Source: an uncultured Verrucomicrobiota bacterium (GTDB lineage: Bacteria; Verrucomicrobiota; Verrucomicrobiae; Opitutales; Opitutaceae). From it: 25,276 nt of DNA. The translations under genes and the position numbers were made by a program. The first letter of the stretch is position 1. Every line of letters begins with the position of its first letter. The notes below the pieces were generated by a model. That model ran no database searches. It was not told where the DNA came from and was given only the letters and a program-made list of their open reading frames with translations. Shown here in pieces: positions 8,101 through 15,600 of this stretch. The stretch spans positions 1-25,276 of the forward strand of contig CAMLQS010000027.1 of assembly GCA_946482165.1 (NCBI GenBank), read 5' to 3'.

Positions 8101-9348
8101 GGCGTAGCGCTCGATCCACGGCGTGTTTTCCATCATGGTGATGAAGTCGCCGATGACGGTGGCGTTCTGCGCGTAGGTGGGGTCGGCGCAGCCGGTCCAA
8201 TTGGCGCCGTTGTTGAACTCGGTGATCCAGATCGGACGGCCGGTGCGCTCGTGGATGTTCTTCAGCCAGTTGTAGAGCGAGGTCGCGGTGTAGCCGCAGC
8301 GGTAGAAGTGGATGGCGACATAGTCCACGCGCAGGCCTTTGGCGTCGGCCTTGTCGATGAAATCGTAGAGCCAAGCCTCGCCGCCGTCGGTGACCGCGGG
8401 CGAGCCGACGCGAAGGCCCATCGTGAGCAGCTCGGGCCAGACCGCGATGGCGGTGTCGACGTCGCCGTTGTTCAAGGACGTGTGGGCGTCCTCGACGGGA
8501 TTATCGGGCTCGTTGTAGCCGAGGAGGTGGGTGACGTTCTGCTTGTTCGTGGGATAACCCGGCCACCAACGCTGCTGGCGGATCGGCACGTATTCCCAGT
8601 TGAGGGTGGATTCCTTGTTGTTGTCCCAGTTGTAATGCCAAGTCGCGTTGAGCGTGTCGGGAGAGACGTCGCAGGAGCCTTTCTTGCCGACCCAGCGCCA
8701 AGGGATGACGCGCACGAACTGGACGGCGTCGTCGAGCGAGGCCGGCAGCGCGGAGATCTCGATGTCGGCGTCCTGGGCGACATAGACCTTGGCTCCGAGG
8801 CCATTTGCCTGGCTGGCGACGGTCGCCATGTAGCCGCGCTTGAGCTTAAAGGAGCTCATGGCCTGGTGCATGGCGCCGAGGGACGCGGGGGTGTTGTAAT
8901 AGGTGTATTGGCCGAACGCCTGCGCGGAGCCCGTGAAGTTCCTGCCGGAAAACGCCTCCAGTGGCTGGAAGCCCGGCGCGTGCGGGATGACGATCGTTCC
9001 GTAGGCATTCTGAACGACGCGGACATTCGTTCCGAGCACGGCGCCGACGCCGCTCACGTAGATGCGACCGAGGAAGGCGGAAGAAACCGAGTCGGGCCGG
9101 ATGTTATCCAGATAGAACCAGGCGTCGTCGGAATTCAGGTTGATCGTGCAGCCGGGGATCGGGTCGCCGGTGCCGGTGATATGGAGCGCCGACTTGCCGC
9201 TCAAGTTGACCGTGGTGTCGGTCAAGGTGGCGTAGGTTTGAATGTCGTTGGCGATGGTCAGAGTCTGACCGAAGGCCACGACGGGGGATAGAAACAGCAG
9301 TGCCGTCAGAACGGCGGCGAACTGCCGCAGGGTATGCAGTAGTTTCAT
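5179..9348 (-). CDS. Giant secreted GH128-like (Asl1-like) glycoside hydrolase
   Basis: This 1389-aa protein has a clear signal peptide (residues 1-28, ending AFGQ). Order of parts: a beta-rich N-terminal region of unknown role (about 29-215); a TIM-barrel core of the Asl1-like/GH128 kind (about 215-450); LamG/concanavalin-like domain (463-657); FN3 (663-750); two tandem F5/8-type-C (CBM32-like) domains (755-887, 892-1017); two FN3 (1024-1112, 1117-1203); and a C-terminal beta module (1207-1389). Core motifs are LLGYNEPDN with E280 as candidate acid/base, DYVAIHFY (H347), and WITEF with E377 as candidate nucleophile. GH128 enzymes characterised so far cut beta-1,3-glucans, so a laminarin- or curdlan-like substrate is likely but not proven. 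The lectin-like domains suggest binding to a complex polysaccharide. It is flanked by its own AT-rich upstream region and a strong terminator. Confidence 0.88.
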   Translation of the reverse strand: MKLLHTLRQFAAVLTALLFLSPVVAFGQTLTIANDIQTYATLTDTTVNLSGKSALHITGTGDPIPGCTINLNSDDAWFYLDNIRPDSVSSAFLGRIYVSGVGAVLGTNVRVVQNAYGTIVIPHAPGFQPLEAFSGRNFTGSAQAFGQYTYYNTPASLGAMHQAMSSFKLKRGYMATVASQANGLGAKVYVAQDADIEISALPASLDDAVQFVRVIPWRWVGKKGSCDVSPDTLNATWHYNWDNNKESTLNWEYVPIRQQRWWPGYPTNKQNVTHLLGYNEPDNPVEDAHTSLNNGDVDTAIAVWPELLTMGLRVGSPAVTDGGEAWLYDFIDKADAKGLRVDYVAIHFYRCGYTATSLYNWLKNIHERTGRPIWITEFNNGANWTGCADPTYAQNATVIGDFITMMENTPWIERYAVYSNVEAVRNMVYVEGGLTPAGVVYRDKATNVGYLQELPGGDGPQAYYTFEGDALDATGSGNDGMVAGAPTFAAGMSGQAIHLDGTHDYIPVSSSLGDGAEFTFAGWVKWDGGANWQRVFDFGADNNRYMFLSPKSGSGTLRFAIASNGGSTEQLIDAPALAPGVWTHVAVTLSGGVGRMYVNGAEVASNTAMTLTAAGTKTRTNFIGKSQFASDPLFAGSLDSMLFTGYALTAAQIADQMNHSLPAAPTALASTAGDASVELDWTQSTGAGIVGNKVYRSSGGAGGPYALVATLSPAATSYSDLTVSNEVAYVYAVTAINSGGKESLRSATTTAFPSQTVLSQGCPATASSYEAANPPQNANDGNSLSTRWTANGGTYPQWWRVDLGSSQPINRIVIDWYNGSPRAYQYLLETSDDDVNYTTAVDATGNTVQGATNNVFATATARYVRVTVTGVNPAGGFAGFWECKVYHDTPPLSQGRSVTASSYESGNEPFDANDGSLATRWTASSGTYPQWWRVDLGSSQAVGKVVTDWYNASARSYKYRIETSDNDVNYATVVDATGNAIQGQTIDTFTATARYVRITVTGSTAGWAAFWECKVYPPAAATTAPAAPTGLAASAVSGSQIDLAWTASSGATSYTVKRSATSGGPYATIAAGVTGTSYGDAGLTASTTFHYVVSAVNSVGESPHSAQASATTLAPPPAAPGTPVATSGDAQVSIAWTASAGAASYEVKRAEISGGPYVTIASGVTGTVYTDAGVSNGTTYYYVVTAIGAGGESPASGEVSATPVSSLPAPWATGDIGAVSATGSASHAAGTFTVEGSGADIGGSADEFRYLYQTATGDCDITVRVASVENTNAQAKAGIMIRETTAEGSRHAGVFVAPNGRAYFLRRGSTGGTTSSTSKTGVAAPQWLRITRTGNTFRAYYSANGTAWTQIGSNQTITMAASVAIGIGVSSRADGTLCTGVFDNVTATP
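5182..5730 (-). repeat. Shared C-terminal module, copy in the GH128-like protein
   Basis: Residues 1207-1389 align without gaps to residues 2231-2413 of the 2413-aa protein. I count about 129 of 183 identical residues by eye, and the last 23 residues differ only once. The DNA is also nearly identical over the final 65 or so bases (compare about 5190-5255 with 9657-9722). The module looks like a beta-sandwich of the DUF1349/concanavalin type (ITVRVASVENTNAQAKAGIM, then ISRADGT-like blocks). Confidence 0.85.
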
Positions 9349-9576
9349 GGGGTTGGGGTAACTGGCTGGATCGTCCAGGCGGACGACGAGACGGGGAGAA
9401 AGCCACGGGCCACGAAGGCTCGCGCGAAACGGAGCAGGCCGCTGTCGGGGGATAGGCCTGCGAGGCTTTGGATACCCGCCGCCCGCTCATGAACAAGGGC
9501 AGTCAAGGTTTAACGTATATTACAGTAAGATTAAGGCCTAGTTCTTACGGGCATAAGCAAACAGGTGAAAACGGAA
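9349..9576 (-). promoter_or_regulatory. AT-rich upstream region of the GH128-like gene
   Basis: This gap holds no convincing gene. A markedly AT-rich patch lies at about 9505-9545, unusual in this GC-rich window. On the minus strand it includes TAATAT (9517-9522), a possible -10 element. No good -35 sequence sits at the usual distance. If it is the promoter, the leader to the ATG at 9348 would be about 160 nt. There is no obvious Shine-Dalgarno site before that ATG. Confidence 0.35.
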
Positions 9577-9611
9577 ATACCCGGGGCCTGAACGGGCAGG
9601 CCACCGGGTAT
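9577..9611 (-). terminator. Terminator of the 2413-aa gene
   Basis: A 14-bp interrupted stem (ATACCCGG plus GGCCTG at 9577-9590, pairing with CAGGCC and CCGGGTAT at 9597-9611, one bulged A at 9603) lies 36 bp past the stop codon. In the minus direction it is followed by TTTCCGTTTT, a weak but recognisable U-tract. It separates the two giant genes into different transcription units. Confidence 0.72.
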
Positions 9612-9646
9612 GGGGTGCGAAGGGTGATCGCCTCTCGCCGAGGTTC

Positions 9647-12600
9647 TTACGGGGCGGCCGTCACGTTGTCGAAGACGCCGGTGCAGAGCGTGCCGTCGGC
9701 GCGGCTGCTCACGCCGATGCCGACAGTGGCTCCCGTGGCCATGGTGATGCTCTTGCCGTTGCTAATCTGCGTCCAGGTCGTGCCGTTGCTCGAATAAAAG
9801 GCGCTGAACGTGTTGCCGGTGCGCGTGAGTCTGATCCAGCGCGGGGCGGCGACGCCGGTGACGCTGTTGTTGGACGTGGTGCCGCCGGTGCTCGTGCGAC
9901 GCTGGAAACGCACGCCGCTGGTCGGGGTGATGAACACGCCGGCGTAGCGGGCGTTCGCGGCGGTGGACTCGCGGATCATGATGCCGGCCTTGGCCTGCGA
10001 ATTCGTGTTGGTCATCGAGGCGACGCGAACGGTGATGCTGCAATCGCCGGTGGCGGGCTGGTGGACATAGCGGAACTCGTCGGCCGAGCTCCAGATATCC
10101 GCGCCCGAACCGATGACGGTGAACGTGGGAGCGGTGTAGGCGGCGCCGCCCGCCGCGCCGACGGCGCCGATGTCGGCGGTCACCCACGGGCTGGGCAGGC
10201 TGGCGACCGGCGTGGCGGAGACCTGCGCGGAGTCGGCGCTTTCGCCGCCGGCGTTCACGGCGGAGACGACGTAGTGGTAGGCCGTGCCGTTGGTCAGGCC
10301 GGTGTCGACATAGGTCGTCGCGGTCACGCCGCTGGCGACGTTCGAGTAAGGTCCTCCGCTGATGGTGGCGCGCTTGACGGTGTAGCTCGTCGCACCGGAA
10401 GCGGCGCTCCAACTCAACGAGATCTGGGTATTGCCGGCGGTGGCGGAAAGACCGGTGGGCGCGGCGGGGGCGGACACCTGCGGCGTGGCGGAGGCCTGCG
10501 CGGAGTTGGCGCTTTCGCCGCCGCTGTTCACGGCGGAGACGACGTAGTGGTAGGTCGTGCCGTTGGTGAGGCCGGTGTTGAGATAGGTCGTCGCGGTGAC
10601 GCCGGTGGCGACATTCGAGTAAGGCCCGCCGCTGGTGGTGGCGCGCTTGATGGTGTAGCTCGCGGCGCCCGAGACGGCGTTCCAGCTCAGCGAGACCTGG
10701 GCGTTGCCGGCAGTGGCGGAGAGGCCGGTGGGCGCGGCGGGCGGCGTCATCGGCGTGGTCGCGGAAGCTTGGGCGGAGTCGGCGCTTTCGCCGCCTATGT
10801 TCACGGCGGAGACGACGTAGTAATAGGCGGTATCGGCGCTCAGGCCGGTGTCGCTGAAGGCCGTGCCGCTCACACCCGTGGCGACGTTTGAATAAGGCCC
10901 GCCGCTCGTGGTGGCGCGCTTCACGGTGTAGCTCGTCGCGCCGGAGGCGGCGCTCCAGGACAGGTTGATCTGCGTGGTCGAGACGGCGGTGGCGGAGAGG
11001 CCGGCGGGCGTGGCGGGCGGCGGAGTCTGCGTGGTGGCGGAGGCCTGGGCGGAGTCGGCGCTTTCGCCGCCGACGTTCACGGCGGAGACGACGTAGTGGT
11101 AGGCGGTCGAAGCGGCGAGGCCGGTGTCGGCGAAGGTCGTCGCGGTGATGCCGGTGGCGACGGTCGCATAGGGTCCGCCGCTGGTGGTGGAGCGTTTCAC
11201 GGTGTAGCTCGTCGCGCCGGGGCTCGCGGTCCAGGACAGGTTGATCTGGCTGGTGGAGGCGGCCGTGGCGTCAAGCGCGGTCGGCGCGGCGGGGGCCGGC
11301 ATGCCGGCGGCGACCAGCGCGGCGAGTTCGGACGCGGAGAGGGCGCGGGCGTGGATGCGGAAGTCGTCCACGCGGCCGTTCAGGTAGGGGTCGGCATACT
11401 GGGATCGGCCGATGTAGTTCTGGGTCGTCGCGCCGAGGGCGGAAGGCGTGAGGGTCATGGCGCTGTTGCGGCCGACCTCGACGCCGTTGACGTAGAGAAT
11501 GCCGACGTTGCCGCTCCAGGTGACGGCGACGTGCGTCCAGGCGCCCACGGGCAGGGCGGACGTGCCGTTGATCTGTTGTTCGCCGGCCCCGCCGCCGGTC
11601 GTGATGGCGTAGCGGACGACGTTGGTCCCGCCCCTGGGGGTGAGGAACATGTTCACGGCGGTGCCGGTGCCGAAGTCGAAGACGCGGGACCAGTTGCTCA
11701 CGGCGTCGAGGTAAACCCAGGTGCCGATGGTGAACTGGGTGAGGCCGTTGACGACGCCGGCGGGCAAGGTGACGTGGTCGTTGGCTCCGTCGAGATCGAC
11801 GGCGTTGTTAAGCGCGCCGACGCTCCAGAGGGGGCCGTTGACGAGCGTGCCGTTCAAGGCGTCGCCGGCTGAATCGGCGGCGCTCGTGCCGGAAGTTTCG
11901 TCGAACGTGTAACGGGCGCGGAGGTCGGTCGTGATCGCGGAGGCCTCGGCGGAGCCGGCGCTTTCGCCGCCGGCGTTCGTGGCGGTGACGACGTAGTAAT
12001 AGGTCGTGGTCGCGGCGAGGCCGGTGTCGATGGCGGTCGTCGTGGCGAGGCCGGAGGCGACGGTGGCGTAGGGGCCGCCGCTGACGGTGGCGCGTTTCAC
12101 GGCGTAGCTCGTCGCGCCGGCGGAGGCGCTCCAGGAGAGGTTTACGCGCGTGGAGGACAACGCGGTGGCGACGAGGCCGGTGGGCGCGGCGGGCGCGGAC
12201 GGTTGCGGCGTGGCGGAGGCCTGCGCGGAGTCGGCGCTTTCTCCGCCGCCGTTCACGGCGGAGACGACGTAGTGGTAGGTCGTGCCGTTGGTCAGGCCGG
12301 TGTTCAGGTAGGTCGTCGCAGTGACGCCGGTCGCGACGGTGGTCGTGTAGGGCCCGCCGCTGACGGTGGCGCGTTTGACGGTGTAGCTGGTCGCTCCGGA
12401 GGCGGCGCTCCAGGCGAGCGAGACCTGGGCGTTGCCGGCGGTGGCGCCGAGCCCGGTGGGCGCGGCGGGCGCGGGCGGTTGCGGCGTGGCGGAGGCCTGC
12501 GCGGAGTTGGCACCTTCTCCGCCGGCGTTCGAGGCGGAGACGACGTAGTGGTAGGTCGTGCCGTTGGTCAGGCCGGTATCGACATAGGTCGTCGCGGTGA

Positions 12601-15600
12601 CGCCGACAGCGACGGTGGTCGTGTAGGGCCCGCCGGATACGGCGGCGCGTTTGACCGTGTAGCTGGTCGCTCCGGGGGCGGCGCTCCAGGCGAGCGAGAC
12701 CTGCGTGTCTCCGGCGGTGGCGGAGAGGCCGGCGGGCGCGGCAGGCGGCGGCACCTGCGGCGTGGCGGAGACCTGGGTGGAGTCGGCGCTTTCGCCCACG
12801 GCGTTCACCGCCGAGACGACGTAGTGATAGGTCGTGCCGTTGGAGAGGCCGGTGTTGGTGTAGCCGGTGCCGGTCACGTCGTTCGCGATCAGGGTGTAGG
12901 GGCCGCCGGATACGGTGGCGCGTTTCACGCGGTAGCCGACGGCGCCGGAGGAGGCGCTCCAGCTCAACGAGACCTGGGTGTTGCCGGCGATGGCAGCCAG
13001 ACCGGTCGGCGCGGACGGGACGGGGGCGACGCTGGCGAGGGCCTGGACGTCGGCGGCGCTCAGCACGTAGTTGTAGATGCGGAAGTCGTCGACCAGGCCG
13101 TTGAAGAGCGGGTCGGCGAACTGGCTCTTGCCAATGTAGTTCAGGGTCGGGGCGATGGCGGCGGGCGTGAGGGTGATGGCGGTGTTAGTGGCCGCGACGG
13201 CGCCGTTGACGTAGAGGGTGGCGGTGTTGCCGCCGAGGGTGACGGCGAGATGCACCCACTGGCCGGTGGCGAGTTGGGTGGTGTTGAGCTGTTGCTCGCC
13301 GCCGCCGTTCGCGATGGCGAAGCGCAGGGTGTTGGAGCCGGAGCGGGGGCTCAGGTAGAGGTAGTTGGCGGTGCCGGTGCCGAAGTCGAAGATGCGCTGC
13401 CACTGGGTGGCGGAGCTGTTCCAATAAACCCAGGTGGCGAGGGTGATGTTCGTGTGGCTGGCGGCGCCGGCGGGCAGCGCGACGTAGTCATCGACGCCAT
13501 CCAGCACGATGGCCTGGCCGATCCTGCCGGCTGCATAAGCCGGGGTGCCGGTGGCGGTGCCGGGGAAGAGGCCGGCGGCGTCCTCGGCGTTGTTTTCGAA
13601 CGCGTAGCGGGACGTGATGGAGAGGGGGCGGACGGTGACGTTCAGCGTGGCGTCGGCCTGGGCGCCGACGCTGTCGGTGACTCGCACGGTGAAGGCGTTT
13701 ACGCCTACATCGGTGTTGCCCGGCGTGCCGGATACGGAGCCGTCGGCGGCGACGGAGAGCCACGCGGGACCGGCGACCTTGGCAAAGGTCAACGCGTCGC
13801 CGACATCGACATCGGCGGCGTCGGCCGCGAGGGAGGCGGCGTAGGCGAGGCCCTGGGTGGCGTCGGCCTTCGTGATCGGGTTGAGCGCCCAGACGGGAGC
13901 GTCGTTGGTATTTGAAACGATGATACGCAGGTTGGCGTCGTCGGTGGCGCCGGAGGAGTCGGTGACGCGGACGACGAAAAGGTTTTCGCCGACGTCGGCG
14001 TTGGTCGGCGTGCCAGAGAGGGCGCCGTCCGAGGCGACGGTGAGCCAGGCGGGGCCGGCGATCTTGGCATAGGTAAGCGTGCCGCCGTTCGCATCGGAGG
14101 CGTGGCTCGCGAGACTCAGCCCGAAGGCGGAGTAGTTGGCGTCCTCGGTGGCGTCGGCGAGGACGATGGGATCACTGGTGAAGGCGGGAGCGGAGTTGGC
14201 GCCGCCCTGGCCCCAGAGGGCGTAGACGTCGCCGCCGGAGAGGGCGTGATTGTAGATGCGGAAGTCGTCGATGCGTCCGTTGAAGCGCGGATCGCCGTTA
14301 TACATGCTGCGGCCGAGGTAGCAGAAGGGCTGGCCGAAGAGGGGATCGACCGCGGTGATGGGCTGCGTGTCCACGGGGGAGCCGTTGACGTAGAGGGTGC
14401 CGGCGTCGCCGTTGAGGGTGACGGCGACATGGACCCATTGGCCGGTGGCGAGAACGGGGCCGTTGAGGGTGCCGGTGCCGTCGGTGCCGCGCGAGGTGGT
14501 GATGCTGAAGCGCAGGTTCGCCCCGTTGGAGGGGGTGAGCATCATGTATTTCTCGATCTCGGTGCCGAAGTCGAAGATGCGCTGCCAATTGCCGCCGCCG
14601 TTCCAATACACCCAGGTGGCGATGGTGATGTCCTGGTAGTTGCCCGAGCCGATGGGCAGCTGGACGTATTGGTCGGAGCCGTTGAGCGACACGGCCTGGC
14701 CTCCGCCGAAGCCGGTGGTGAAGCCGGGGGCGCTCACGCCGCCTTGGAGCGTGCCGTGGCGGGCGCCGACCGAGTCGTTCGCGTCGCCCTCGAAGGTGTA
14801 GCGGGTGACGAGTTCGCGGGCGACGCGCAGCGGGGCGCTGTCGCGGGGGCCGCCGGGCGTGAGGGCTGTGACGATGTAGTGGTAGGTCGCGGAGTTGGAG
14901 ACCGTGGCGTCGGTGAAGTTCAAATCGTCGTCGGCGACGGTGCCGAGGGTGGCATAGGGACCGGCGGCGGACGTCGCTCGCTTGATCTGATATTCGGTCG
15001 CGTCGGCCGAGCCCCACCACCGGAGCACGACCTGGTTCTTGCTCCAGCTGGCGGCGAGTCCGCTCGGGGCGGCGCCGGCGGCAAGCGGATCGCGGGCGAA
15101 GGTGAGGCTGCCGAGGCCGAGCCAGTCCACCTGCGAGGGATGCAGGGCGGGGTCGGGCCGAGGCTCGGGCCGGGTGGCGTCGACCGCGCGCTTGCTCCAC
15201 GGCGCGGCGATGCCCTTCACGCGGGCGTAGTGGTTGTAGACGAGCTCGTATTGGTAATATTGGCCGACTCCTCGGACGGCGCCCGAAAGGGTTTCGGTGT
15301 AGCCCAGCGATGCGTTGCGGTGAAAAGTCCAGGGAACGTCGTCGTTCCAGAGGTTGTATTTCGCGTTGTATTCATAGGCGCGCAGGACGCGGTTGTTGTC
15401 GTAGCCGAAGAGGTCGTCGCCCTGGTTCCAGGCCATCTGGCAAAGCAGCGCCATCGCATACCAGCCGCCGAGGTTGTGGGCTTGGTCGCGCCCGCTTTCC
15501 TCGGTCTGCGCTATGCCTTCGGGGAAGACATACCAGGCGGCGCGGTCGACCCGGCCGTTGCCGGGGCCGAACTTGAAGAAATCGACCGCCTGGCGGTAGA

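Noticed and set aside
5668..9291. A 1207-codon open frame on the + strand opposite the GH128-like gene
   Set aside because: It is antisense to a protein with recognisable domains and catalytic motifs. Its translation is Gly/Arg/Val-rich without domains; high GC content and few stop-like codons in the opposite frame explain its length.
10208..13015. CRISPR-like array
   Set aside because: The regular repeats are about 260-270 bp coding units of FN3 domains, not short repeats with unique spacers.
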